Origin: Kappaphycus alvarezii
Lineage: Eukaryota; Rhodophyta; Florideophyceae; Gigartinales; Solieriaceae
NCBI GenBank assembly: GCA_002205965.3
Contig: NADL03000763.1
Span: 248,001 to 312,000, forward strand
Direction of reading: 5' to 3'
Length of the DNA stretch: 64,000 bases
The translations under genes and the position numbers were made by a program. Below are positions 42,451 through 52,791 of the stretch, one piece after another (the first letter of the stretch is position 1; the number at the start of each line of letters is the position of its first letter). The notes below the pieces were generated by a model. It made no database searches and had not been told where the DNA came from. It saw nothing but the letters and a program-made list of their open reading frames with translations.

Positions 42451-43563
42451 GACGACACACATGCCGTGTCATCTATGACTCTCTGAATCAATAGTAAATA
42501 GCATTGTGTAGTGAACTGTTTTGATTTCAGACATATCTTTCTGTAAATAGTAGCTATATCCAAGCACCAATACTTTTATCGCATGGGTAGCAAATGATGA
42601 AGGAATTCCTGTTGGGGTTTATGATTGTGTCTATGATTGCATAGTATCATGTTTTCCTGAGGAACAACAGGGAGGTTGAAACAGAATCGGACTTGAGGAG
42701 ACTGTATTGGTCGGCGAGAAAACGAGGGTTGATTTACTGCTGAGGAGGGTATAATATGGCTAGAATACATGGAATAATGCAGTGAGGGTATGTAAAGCAT
42801 ATAAAAATGGCTGCAGCTCAGGTGAACGAATATTCACTGCCTCCTTCGGTACTAGAAAATAGTCCGCAAACCTGGTAGCAGGTAGTCAGCAATTCGATCG
42901 CACCTTTCAAATATTAAAGATCGCCCAGATCCCCCAGCCCCTTCTATATTTACGGGGGGGCTTCTAGGAGTAGCAGAGGGGGTGTATTAAGTCAATCGTA
43001 GCCAGAGAGTTGAAGAGGTATCGTTGTTTCTGAGTAAAGAAGCGAATAGCAGTACTAAATCTATTTGATGGTCAAATAGGGCTGTGAGGATAGTGATCCT
43101 GTTAATTTGTTCTTTAAATTTATTCATTTTCGGTAGTTTTCTTGCTATTTTGCAAAAGCCCGGCCAGCACGGTTGATTCTTGAAAAAAATGTTCTCACGA
43201 ATGTGGCCGGATGACCTTGCAGTACAAATGTTTTTACATTTGCTGATTTAAAACAACTGCTATTCGATAAGAAACAACTGCTCCCCCCTCTTTATGTTGA
43301 AATCGTTCAAAAAAAGCGCTATAGCCTTGCGACCTCCTGAGAGCGAGAGTGACACGGTGCGGACAAACCTGGACGAATTTTATCAAATAACTTTTTCCCA
43401 AAATTTCACGGTCGGAGCCGGCGGCTCGCAAGCTCGCAAGCTCGCCGCCGGTTCTGACCGTGACATATGGCTCTACATGGTTGTTTGTACACGAAATGTA
43501 AAAAATTCAATTGCGCACAAAACGTTTACTCTGATCTTTACTGCATTAATATCGAGGGTACCG
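42451..43563. other. No gene recognised; one strong hairpin
   Basis: Mixed AT-rich DNA without a domain in any frame. At 43406-43463 lies a hairpin: left arm TCACGGTCGGAGCCGGCGGC (43406-43425), 18-nt loop made of TCGCAAGC repeats, right arm GCCGCCGGTTCTGACCGTGA (43444-43463), with two mismatches. It ends about 100 bp before the outer copia 5' LTR. Confidence 0.6.
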
Positions 43564-43686
43564 TGTCATTAGGACAGCTTTGCAGTGTAATCAGGTAGCT
43601 AGGCTGCAAGTATTTTGACAGTATATAAAATCGCCGCCGACGGTCAGCCGTATGCGAGAGGGACGACCAAGGGTGTGTCCATTACA
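43564..43686 (+). repeat. 5' LTR (123 bp) of the outer copia element
   Basis: Direct repeat of 52669-52791. Landmarks: CAGTGTAATCAGGTAGCTAGG, GCCGCCGACGGTCAGCCGTATG and GACCAAGGGTGTGTCC. Both copies have TG/CA ends and the same length. A TATA-like GTATATAAAA lies at 43620-43630. No upstream homology between the two copies is visible. Confidence 0.85.
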
Positions 43687-43870
43687 GGTTATGGGCCTTA
43701 CGCTTCAACAGCGCAGCCAAATCGTCACCAACGACGCCGGTAGTCACACTAGACGGCAAACATTTCCACTAACTCACGCCACGGAGTAAACGCAGGCACT
43801 ACTGTCGTTGCCTTCGCAACGTTCGCATACAGGCCTTCGACCGACCTGGTTCTTCGCGGGGCGCTCTTAC
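43687..43870 (+). pseudogene. Outer copia gag N-terminus
   Basis: TTPVVTLDGKHFH (about 43731-43765) is the typical first motif of copia Gag (xVxxLdGxNFxxW); a TAA follows directly. Its frame differs from that of the ATG at 43691. Text then reads LRNVRIQAF, similar to LRNVCSQLL at 48.7 kb. Only the first 60 or so codons are present before the insertion. Confidence 0.5.
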
Positions 43871-44261
43871 GTCGGCGGAACAGAACGGGGAAAAGGAGTT
43901 CTACGAACGAAGCAACAGCGACTGGAGAGTCGTTCAAACCCCAGTCGGCCGAAAGAGCGGTCACATTTATTATTGTCGCCGCCGTCGTGGAACTCGAAAT
44001 ATTGTAATTCAATTACACCTAACGGCCTCGAAAAACGCAAGCGAGCAACACTGTAGCCTTCAGTCGCAACCATCTTCACACTCCCGCATTTTCAGTGTTG
44101 GGAGCTCGTTCTGGTCGAACAATACACTGCTGCACGGAGCAAGTATCTAATCCGGTCTGTAGCAACTGAGTTAAAAATCCATTTCCACGCAATTTAGAAA
44201 GCCCGTCCGAAGGATTTTCCGCAGTACTCTCAAGTCCAATCTGCGTAATCTCCAAGCTCTT

Positions 44262-44660
44262 TTATAATTCCCTGGCTGCCATGACATCGATCATGAATCT
44301 TTTCTCAGTGGTCTGCTGTCGCTTTGTAACTGAGTCGAAAACTTGCTTCGAGTCGGTAAAGCAATAAAGGGGGATCTTCACACCGAGCATCCGCTCGAGA
44401 TCCTTGCGGAGCATAAAGGACCGATCGAAGCCATTAACAATTGCATAAATTTCGCCACCCATTATTGACCGAACAACCCGCTTAGATTCCTTGCTCGAGT
44501 AGTCGAGGACATGCGCCTTTCCAGTATTGTCCGTAAGGAGAATTAAGAAGCCTAGCTGGGACCAGAGATCATCGCTCGACGCAAATGCTGCATCAGCGTA
44601 CATCTTAAGCCGTAGCGACCCCATATCCAACCCGTTTGGAGTAGTTTCTGTGAGGATCGC
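44262..44660 (-). pseudogene. Copia RNase H fragment
   Basis: 122 open codons: RLKMYADAAFASSDDLWSQL with the first catalytic Asp, then YSSKESKRVVRSIMGGEIYA with Glu, then PLYCFTDSKQVFDSVTKRQQ with Asp, and EKRFMIDVMAAREL. This is the RNase H domain of Ty1/copia elements (RSvlaaEiyAl; tDSk.lfd.itk..ttEkRLmid). Stops follow at the normal end. It starts abruptly after a short linker, so RT was deleted. Confidence 0.8.
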
Positions 44661-44853
44661 TTGGGCTCAGCACTTCAGTGATGTGCAAAACGATGTAAGC
44701 AATGTTAAACATATAGTGGTCCAGAGCATCTTGCACGCGCCTTTGGTCACGTTCCGCACTTTGGATTTCAGCGAGAACATTAAGGAAGTCTCCGTTTTCA
44801 TTTGGACTTCATTCAACAATGGAGTCATCCTTTGACGAGGGATCATCAAGCAG

Positions 44854-46533
44854 TTAAACGCAGTTGTCCATCATCGGCTGAGCAGCTGTAGCGTAGCATC
44901 CTGCATCTCCGAGAAGGGGGGGCAGATCCCGGATCATAGGAGCATAGTTCTTCTCCCTGGCGTGCTTCAACTTGTCGAGTGACGCTCGAATAAAACGATC
45001 TCCGTTATCCAAAGTCAGCATTTTACCTTGCACATCACGCACGACGAGTGGTCCTACCCACTTATCTGCGGGCTCCTCTCTGTACATGAGTACTTCGTCT
45101 CCAATGGCATACGTAACATCAGCGGCCGCAGGTACGTTTCTGCTCAGTGCAGTTCTGAGACGGGCGTTGTGGGATATTTTCGTCATTTCCTTTCGTGCCT
45201 CGCTTAGTGCTCTCATCCGCTTACTGTGATCGGGTAGTTCCTTTGGCATGAGTGGAATACGCGGAAGGACACCAAACACCAAGAGCGTGGGCACGAGTCC
45301 TGACGGCCCGGTGGTATTGTTAATAGCCTTGACTGCCAGCCGCAGAGCGAGACTGCGTTCGATGAGCGGGTCGTCGGCAGTGACCTTGTTATAGGCTCGA
45401 CGGAGGAAAGAGTGATTTTGTTACCCTACCCCGAGCTCGTTATGACTTTCAACGCCAGAGGGTTGCTCCTTTATGCCAGCGGCTTGCACGGGGTTCTGCC
45501 ATTCCAACGATTCGAAGAGCCGCCCTTGGTCTACCTTAATGCTGTCTGGGAAACCGACGTATGTAGACATCCATATGTGCATGAAAGCATTCCATGTATC
45601 AGTGGTCGACTCCCCCTTAAGGAAGCAGGCGGCGCTGAACTTGGTGTCCTTATCACCCACGTGCAGCACAGTGCTCTTCTCAAGCTTCATCAAGTCGATA
45701 CAGACTGTTCGATTGAATACGCATTCCCCATCGGGAAGGGACACCTAGAATCGTTGAGGAGCATCTGCTTCCCCCTGTCATACTTCGCAAGTTGCGCTTA
45801 TGCGTTTCAGGTCCGCCATGAGCTCCGGGGACACAGATTCTGGGTCAGCTCCTCGCATCATCGCGTACACTTTGCCTGGATGTGGATGGTGGGAATGTAG
45901 GTGTATCTTACGAATCTCAGCAGAAGTAAAGAATACACTGACACACCATTCTATGTATACATGCCCTCGCTTACGCACTAAAGGTAGCGTCCATCCATCG
46001 GATTTCGAGCGTACAGCGTCATCTGCAAAGTCCAATATGAGTCTTGCCTGGGTGAGGAGATCAAGGACCAGGAGTAACGGCACGTCAACATCGACGACGT
46101 CGGCGGTGAATGAGAGGAAGAAATCATTGGAGAATGGAATTCGCATGGAGATGTTACCAGTTCCCTTGTGGGTGGACTCTCCGAAAGTAAACGTCAATAT
46201 ATTTCCTTTCACCTCGCTCATGAGGTCGGTGTTAATGAGCGCACAGTACGCCCTGGCCTGATGCTTGCCGATCACAGTCTTCTGTGCACCCGAGTCAACG
46301 CATCCACCTTCGAACTCCTGGGAGGTTGGCTTATACCAGGTGGATATTATAACGAGTATTTCATGAGAGTCTGAATCAACTTCAGGATGTAGCTCCGGAA
46401 GCCCAGAGGACGGAGTATCAGAACTATCCGAATCATATTCTCCTCTCAGGGCGGACTGGAAAATGTTAACATCATCGGGTTCGTCCTCATCAACCATGCT
46501 ATCGAGCTGCCCACAGAGTTCCGCTAGAACCAT
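44854..46533 (-). pseudogene. Copia protease and integrase
   Basis: Protease comes first: EGGCVDSGAQKTVIGKHQAR has the aspartic DSGA motif, followed by LLLVLDLLTQARLILDFADD. A pre-integrase region is next (KIHLHSHHPHPGKVYAMMRG, LMADLKRISATCEV). The integrase core continues in other frames: CIDLMKLEKSTVLHVGDKDT, TYVGFPDSIKVDQGRLFESL (Asp) and GVESHNELGVG. The integrase C-terminal part (44854-45294) is open: KRMRALSEARKEMTKISHNA, GDEVLMYREEPADKWVGPLV and GDRFIRASLDKLKHA, an SH3-like barrel. At least two frame changes and stops lie between protease and integrase. No functional product. Confidence 0.8.
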
Positions 46534-46570
46534 ATGTACTGCGTGTTTCTTCGGAGTCCTTTTTCTTATA

Positions 46571-47812
46571 TTACTCGAGCTTCTCAGCAGCAGCCCTGGC
46601 GGCGTTCAATGGCTTCCTGCAATCTTTGAGCATATGAACAGGATCACCGCAGTTGAAACGTCCGGAAATTTCTAGAGGCTTTGCACGTGAACACGCTGGA
46701 TTATGACACCTTGGTCGCACATTCTTGGGATTGTACATGTATCGGCCCTGCCCAGCGTAGTGGATACCCAGCTGCTCATCCGGTGGGGAAGCCCTACTCA
46801 CAGCGGCGTTAGCTCTTGCGAGGGACAATCTGGCTCTTTTATCGAGCTGTAATGCTGCTTTTAGTTCTCCATAAAGCAACTGGAAGCTGATCCCATGTGT
46901 CGCCACTCGACTTAGGGGCTCACGCGACCAGGAGTATCCGACAGTAGCGTTCCGGAAGAATTCGATCTTGTGGGAGTCACCTCTGTGGGACGATGGAAAT
47001 TGACTGGATAGTTTGGTGATCAGGTTGTACACCTTAGCTAAAGCCATCGAGGTCTCCAGACCGCTCCTGACGAACTCAGAAACTCGAAGTGTTTTGAGGT
47101 AGTTCTTCACACGAGTTTGGCGAACGAGAGAGTTATACTCGCGGTTTATCATCTCATCCGCTTGCTGAAACGTCTGCGCATACGTCTCCACCTCTGCAAG
47201 ATGAACCCGTTTAGCGTCCTTGGAAAAGAGATTGTGAAGATACTGTAGCTTTTGTTGCGGACTTAAGCCGTAGTCTCTGGAAACCTGTGAGTACTCATCC
47301 ATAAAATACATCCAGCGTTCGCCGAGGTCCCCCCGAGAACTTCTTATCCGAGTCCTTGCGCCGCATAGCAATGTCATGGGCCAGCCTGCTCCCGTTATTC
47401 CCATTGATGCAGCAACTGCTCCCAGAATCGGTCGTTTCGATCACGATCGTCCCTTGGTTCTGCAGGTCGGATCTGACTTTCCGTCCCGCAGCAACGATGA
47501 GTTGAGCGGTCTGAACAGCGTCGTCACGGTCGTCAGCATCGTCGTAGATCCCATGCGCGAGCGGAAGGATTACTCTGCGTGAAGAATGCTGTTTGAGATT
47601 TGCACCTCTCGCATTGAGGAAGTTTCTGAGTTCCACCCAGACGGATGGGAGGTCAAAGATCTCTTTAGCGAACAGGCGGGTAGGGACAATTCAGCAATCA
47701 TCTCCTTGAGCTGCACACCATGCAGTTCAGCATCTAAGGACCGCATTGTTATTATGAATCCCTTCTGAGTGGTTGTCATGGAGGACAGTTCTTGATTTGA
47801 GATGGCCTTCAT
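46571..47812 (-). pseudogene. Copia gag with damaged zinc knuckle
   Basis: Three overlapping frames cover gag: 47812-47570 (TQKGFIITMRSLDAELHGVQ), 47636-47295 and the long 47404-46571 frame. The last includes RWMYFMDEYSQVSRDYGLSP, QQADEMINREYNSLVRQTRV, a long helical part, and near its end GRFNCGDPVHMLKDCRKP. Relatives have CFNCGxxxHxxxxC; here the first Cys of the knuckle is Arg, one base from TGC to CGC, so metal binding is lost. Frame changes near 47.4 and 47.6 kb split the gene. Confidence 0.7.
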
Positions 47813-47830
47813 GAATGGCGGGATTTCGGT

Positions 47831-48369
47831 GCGCGTTTCTATTCAACCTTAGGGTGTGGAGGATATTTTAACTCCGCGTCAGGTAGGCCCAAAGGCAACC
47901 GGCTGGAGGCTGTGCTGTACCAGGTGGAGAGGTGAGCTTCCAAAAAAACTTGTTGATTACTTGACTCCTGACCACCAACACCGAACTTCTGATCTTAAAT
48001 TGAAAAAGTAGGAGGGTACTACGACCCTTGCCGGCCAGTCACCTACTGGCGGAGTCTTCGGGTATTGACCCTTGGCACGGAGGCGCCCCCACTCCGGAGA
48101 GGGAGCCGTTTCAGCAATCTTCCTCACACAGGCCCAGTGCAAGGTGGTTATCACTCTGTTTGGGATATCCCCCGGAGCTATCGAAGATAGCCGCAGCCCG
48201 GTCCTTACCCTATAGGAGTTTCGCCGCGACTTTCCCCAACGAGCCACAACAACTAGGCCTATACTAATCACGCCCGATTAGTTCCAAGAGATGTGTCCAC
48301 TTCTAATAAAAGGAAGCAATAGACACCTGCAGACCGGAAAAAACCCACAGCACCAACACCAAACAGTAG
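47831..48369. other. No gene recognised
   Basis: GC-rich spacer upstream (on the minus strand) of the inner gag. It may contain the inner element's leader or LTR, but no repeat partner was found. Confidence 0.35.
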
Positions 48370-48540
48370 ATCCAACAACCACAAGCGACAAAAAACACCA
48401 GCAGCTCCAACAAAAAACGACGTCCAACACAGGGACCAACAATCACAACAAAAGTATCCACCAACAACAAATAACGTCTAACACAGGGATCAACAATCAC
48501 AACAACAGTAGCCACCAACAACAAAAAACGTCCAACACAG
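48370..48540 (+). repeat. 54-bp coding-compatible tandem repeat (18 codons)
   Basis: Three diverged copies of CAACAACAAAAAACGTCCAA...-type units with a period of 54 bp. In the plus-strand frame starting at 48291 each is QQQ(K/I)TSNTGxNNHNxSxH, so the period is a multiple of three and the frame stays open for 89 codons. The protein looks Gln/Asn-rich. I cannot say whether it is translated. Confidence 0.8.
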
Positions 48541-48551
48541 GGATGATGTGC

Positions 48552-48690
48552 ACTGGTTGAGGGGGAGGAGGGTGCGGTGATTGAGGGGGGTGGAGAGGGT
48601 GTGCATTGGCTGAGGGGGAAGAAGGTGTGCAGTGGTTGAGGGGGGAAGAGGGTGTTGTGGTTAAGGGGGGTGAGGGTAATGTGGAGGGGT
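48552..48690 (+). repeat. G-run repeat (quadruplex-capable)
   Basis: About five copies of a 25-30-bp unit, GTG(C/G)(A/G)(T/G)TGGTTGAGGGGGG-AGAGG. Several runs of five to seven G lie within 20 bp of each other, so the strand could form G-quadruplexes. It ends 20 bp before outer gag resumes. Confidence 0.75.
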
Positions 48691-48707
48691 GAAGCAACTT
48701 ACTAATT

Positions 48708-49436
48708 AGTTTCGTTGGCTTCGCAACGTTTGCAGCCAACTACTGGCACCTGACACCTTACGCCAGCTCCCCGCGACCATAGTAAACACAGTGAAGTCCC
48801 TACTCGAGCGTGACTCAAAGATCATGCATTTACTGCTGGAAGGAGAGGCACAAAACTGTACCCTCACCGATGCGATGTCCATCGAGGACTACGTCGAAAA
48901 GCATAGGGTAATAAGAGCGAAGATGCCAGCAGCCGACTACCCAGACATTCGAGAAGAAAGCATAGCAGTCAGGTTCATGCTGCAGGGCCTCAGGCAGAAC
49001 ACCAAGTACGGTTGGATCGCCAGGGGAACTGCATTCTAGGGAGCGCCTACAACTATGGTCAAAATTCATGCAGCACTGCTCTCCGTATCACTTTACGATG
49101 CTACAATGCCGACAACACAAGCCACTTTAGTCACGGAAAGTGATCAGTCCTCCCAAAGCAGGTGCCGCTACCATAAATAACAAGGCGGGAAGAGCAATCC
49201 ACTGCGAATGCAACCATCCCGGAGCCATTAAGGAGGCTTCACCAAGAAACAGATGGAGCAGCGCAAAAACCTATTTCAGGAAGCCGCTACTTGACAGCCA
49301 GACAATCAAAATAAAACTACCGCCAAATCAGGCAAAAGGGGCGGCACAGCCATGGGCCCGGCGGGACTACGTCTCAGCCAGGCAACTGAAGACATATCAT
49401 GTGCCGATGAAGGGGAAAGCAGTTGGTTCATACTAG
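48708..49436 (+). pseudogene. Outer copia gag, middle and C-terminal part
   Basis: In one frame from about 48706: LRNVCSQLLAPDTLRQLPAT, IVNTVKSLLERDSKIMHLLL, TDAMSIEDYVEKHRVIRAKM and RFMLQGLRQNTKYGWIARGT. This is a copia UBN2-type Gag. A TAG ends it at about 49039. Later, in shifted frames, a degenerate zinc knuckle (HCECNHPGAIKEASPRNRW, where relatives have CxxCxxxGHxxxxC) lies near 49195-49255. Confidence 0.65.
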
Positions 49437-50046
49437 TCTCCGGGGCGCACCCAACAAATATCAACCACAAAATTAAGGGGATGAAGAAGCTCCACAAACC
49501 ACTGACAACTTACCCCCCAACTAACCATTAAACACTTTGCACGCACTCCGCGCAGCTGACACTGAACCCCCCAAGGTGCCCACCTATTAAAATCCCAGCT
49601 TTATACAACAAAAATCTGACCGCTAACTGGGTCTCGGTCAGAGATGTGGCCTTAAACAATGAACCAGTGCTAATGACTAAGGATGCAGCATACGTCTTTG
49701 ATAAAAAATGGGAACCAGCATACGCATTGCAACGTGGAGCGACGCAGAATACGTCATTAATGACAACATAAGGAACAAGGGTCGGAGCGCAAGGACGTAG
49801 CAGCGAACCCAGCCATCGCATGCAAAGCAGCGGAAACCACAGACACCGACTAATACGGTGGGACAATCATGTCCCAACAAGTTTTTTCAAAGCCCGCCCT
49901 TTCATGTCGGAACGGGAGCAAATAAACCCTTCTATCTTGCTAATGTCATGCACCCCAACCCCAACGGAAAGAACTCGTACAAACAGCGCATGTGCCACAA
50001 GTATAACTTGATCTCTAACCGCATCAATTTGCCTGCGCTCTAGACA
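49437..50046 (+). pseudogene. Degraded protease/pre-integrase region of outer copia
   Basis: No continuous frame. Traces near 49.88-50.04 kb (PFHVGTGANKPFYLANVMHP, MCHKYNLISNRINLPAL) fit the pre-integrase spacer before the zinc-binding region, and LTKDAAYVYD-like text near 49.68 kb fits the region after the protease. Too broken to assign residues. Confidence 0.4.
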
Positions 50047-50940
50047 ATGGAAAAAGCAGACCTGATACCACTACCCGAGATACTCAAAGAAAGGCCACCC
50101 AAACTAACATGCTCAGGATGCGCACATGGCAAGCGCAAGCCACAATCGCACAAGCCCACATCACATGACCACAATGTGGGCGCGGCACTGTGCTCGGATT
50201 TTATGGGGCCAATGCATCAAGCGATCAACACAGGCAACAAGCATATTGCGGTATTTATGGATTTTGCCTCAAGATACGTCATATGCCATTTCATCCCGAC
50301 CCAACGTGACATCAACAAGTGTGTGCGCGACACACTAGCACTCATTCAAAACAGGCATAAGCGCTACCCTGACACATTCAAAAAAGACAATGCCACGGAG
50401 TATTTCTCAAAAGACCTCCAACAACTTTACGACCAGGCCGGCATCACGGTGAACTCGACAAATCCCCAAACTCCGCAGCAGAATTCATTAGCGAAACGGA
50501 TCTTCTTAACATTGATGGGGCCGGCGCGGGCAACCCTGCATCAAGCCCAAGTCCCCGAAACTTATCGGGAGTACGCGATGGGAGATGCAGTATTCAAGTA
50601 TAATATCAATAGAAACTCAACCACAGGCCAACTGCGACACACCAAGTGGAAAGACAAGGCACCATCTATCCAACGGCTCTATGCATTCGGCCAAATCGGC
50701 ACTGCCTACTCCCACAGGGACCACAACTGTGTGCGCAAGCTGGACTCGAGTGCATTTCCCGCACGCTATCTCTATGCAGCCAAAAAGGCAATTATCGCGG
50801 TACAGGAACTGAAAACAGGAAAAATCCAACGCATTCGGGCCATCAATTTCCAACCATACCACCCTGAAAAAGACCCCGTCCGCTCGATTTTAGCGCGACC
50901 ACCAACCACCATGCACGCCAGCAACGCCCAGCGGACATGA
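50047..50940 (+). pseudogene. Outer copia integrase, catalytic Glu replaced
   Basis: 297 open codons. After a pre-integrase CSGCAHGKRKP (the CC half of the zinc motif) comes the integrase core: AALCSDFMGPM (first Asp), HIAVFMDFASRYVICHFIPT, then DTFKKDNATEYFSKDL with the second Asp, then NPQTPQQNSLAKRIFLTLMG. Active copia integrases have PQQNGvAERxNRTLM; here the Glu codon is AAA at 50494-50496 (Lys), which breaks DD35E. The C-terminal SVRSILARPP-like end precedes RT. Otherwise remarkably intact, so the lesion may be relatively young. Confidence 0.85.
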
Positions 50941-52550
50941 GAAAAGCACTCACAACCCCCCCGCAACGCGGACGAAGTACGACGATTCCCTGACAGCGAC
51001 CAATGGGGCATCGCACACTATCAGGAGCTGCGAAAGCTCGACAACGAGCAAAACATTAAGTGGCTAGGAAAAGAAGCCCTTCCCGCCAATGTGAAACCAA
51101 TCCCGCCCATAATGACCTACCGGTACAAGAGAAGCCTAACCGGACAGCTGATAGAACGCAAGGCGAAGTGCTTGGCACGGGGCGACAAAATGGTGGCCCA
51201 TGCCCACTAAAACACGGAGCACACAGCCGCGCATAAAGCTGAGACCACCCCGGTTCGCCTACTTTTGGGCTTACAGCAGCATTTCAGCTGCACTCCGACC
51301 ACTTTGACATCAAGTCGGCATTTGTGCATGAGGATTACGCTACACCAAGCTTGTCCTCATAAAACAACTCTCAAAGTTTGATGGTACCCTGCGACATCCA
51401 GACAAACCAGCGGGTGTCCTCATGCGGAACATATGAGGAACGCCGTCCCGAGGGTACTACTATCTGAAAGGCGCCGAAGCTTGCCTCCAGGCACAGGGAT
51501 TCAACCAGAGCAACGATAAACCTTGCCTGTTCGCCAAGTTCGAAGGACCCGATGCCTTCACCATACTTGCTCTCACCATTGACGGATTCCTCATACTCGC
51601 CACTCACAAGGAGCGCATAGACGACATATTCCAGGCGCTCAACACAAAGTAAAAAACCACGTCAAGCGATTAGGTCCACCGTCACAGTTTTTGGGATGGC
51701 ACATCGAGCACAAGGCCGATGGCGCTATCAAAATCAGTCAGCCATCCTACATCTCCAAGGCGCTACAGACTATGCGCATGGACGACTGTAATGGACGCCC
51801 ATGCCCACACGTGGATGGTATGCGGTATCACGGGCCGGACGACGCAGACACCCCGATCCCTCAACATAAGGCCAAGTACCAGGAGGTGATCGAAGAACTA
51901 CGGTACATCGCCGACTGCACGCGACCGGACATAGCGTTCTATTTGAACAGACTTAGTGCAGCTGCTCAAAAACCGACAAAACATCATTGGTTGTTGACGA
52001 AGCACTTGATGCGATACCTAAAGCAAACCATCAGTCTCGGTATCACATATTACCCAATGAATACAAAGGACAACACCTATCCTCCGCTGCACACCTACTC
52101 AGCCGCCGATTTTGCCGGGCATACGATAACCAGCAAGTCAATCCCTGGTAACGTGCACACCATCAACGGCAGCCCCATAGCATGGCTCTCGCTAAAACAA
52201 GACATTCAGACCCTCAGCACATGCGAAGCAGAATATGTCGCAGCCACACGGTCCGTCTAAACAATGACATGGCCACGGCGGCTATTTTCGTTCCTTAACC
52301 TACAAAGGGGTCCCAAACTAGTCAATATCGACAACAAGGCGGCAATACAGGTCGCACAGAAGACTGTGGGAACCAAGAAAAAAAATTCATTCGGCTGCGC
52401 AAGCACTGGCTGCGCGAAATGCTTACCCGGAAAGAGATCACGCTCGAACATGTTTCGTCAGCCGACCAATTAGCGGATGTGTTAACGAAACAACTGCACA
52501 AATCGAAGTTCACGGCAATGGCCACGAGACTTAATATCACTTAACAGACC
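50941..52550 (+). pseudogene. Outer copia reverse transcriptase and RNase H
   Basis: RT starts at NEQNIKWLGKEALPANVKP and RYKRSLTGQLIERKAKCLAR, then breaks into several frames. The YVDD position reads LTIDGFLILATHKERID, where GAC GGA (51581-51586) replaces the second Asp by Gly. From 51691 the connection domain and RNase H are open again (FLGWHIEHKADGAIKISQPS, ELRYIADCTRPDIAFYLNRL, HTYSAADFAGHTITSKSIPG, STCEAEYVAATRSV). After two more frame changes the end reads VNIDNKAAIQVAQKTV, and SADQLADVLTKQL at about 52455-52500. Confidence 0.85.
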
Positions 52551-52668
52551 GTGACCTACCACACAAGTCCCCCGCCACTCGTCAAAGCCTTCACTGTACG
52601 AGGCGTGTCATCATCTGGTTATATATACCGAAGCCCAGCCGAGCACCAAAGCACTAGAATCATCACGA

Positions 52669-52791
52669 TGTCATCAGGACAACTTTACAGTGTAATCAGG
52701 TAGCTAGGTTGTAGGTTTTTTGACAGTAAATAAACCCGCCGCCGACGGTCAGCCGTATGGGAGAGGGATGACCAAGGGTGTGTCCGTTACA
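52669..52791 (+). repeat. 3' LTR (123 bp) of the outer copia element
   Basis: Direct repeat of 43564-43686. A TATA-like GTTATATATACC lies 50 bp upstream (52618), so the full LTR could begin further left than the shared part. Confidence 0.85.

Larger units (their letters stand above)
44262..47830 (-). mobile_element. Inner Ty1/copia-type element, minus strand, RT deleted
   Basis: Minus-strand order is gag (47.8-46.57 kb), protease, pre-integrase and integrase (46.53-44.85 kb), RNase H (44.66-44.26 kb). The RT domain, expected between integrase and RNase H, is missing; only about 200 bp separate them. I could not find LTRs for this element: 43.87-44.26 and 47.83-48.70 kb show no shared sequence by eye. 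All segments carry stops or frame changes. Confidence 0.7.
43564..52791 (+). mobile_element. Outer Ty1/copia element split by an inner element
   Basis: Two direct repeats of 123 bp each (43564-43686 and 52669-52791), starting TGTCAT(T/C)AGGACA and ending TTACA (TG...CA), bracket 9.2 kb. Just inside the left repeat is a copia gag start (VVTLDGKHF, about 43740-43763). Gag resumes at 48.7 kb and is followed by PR/INT/RT/RNase H to 52.55 kb, all plus strand. The block from about 43.85 to 48.69 kb contains a minus-strand copia element, so it is an insertion. A 22-bp sequence (CGTTGCCTTCGCAACGTTCGCA, with two differences) occurs on both sides of it (43807 and 48711). The bases outside the LTRs (TACCG and TCCCG) could be a 5-bp target duplication with one change. 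Confidence 0.7.
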
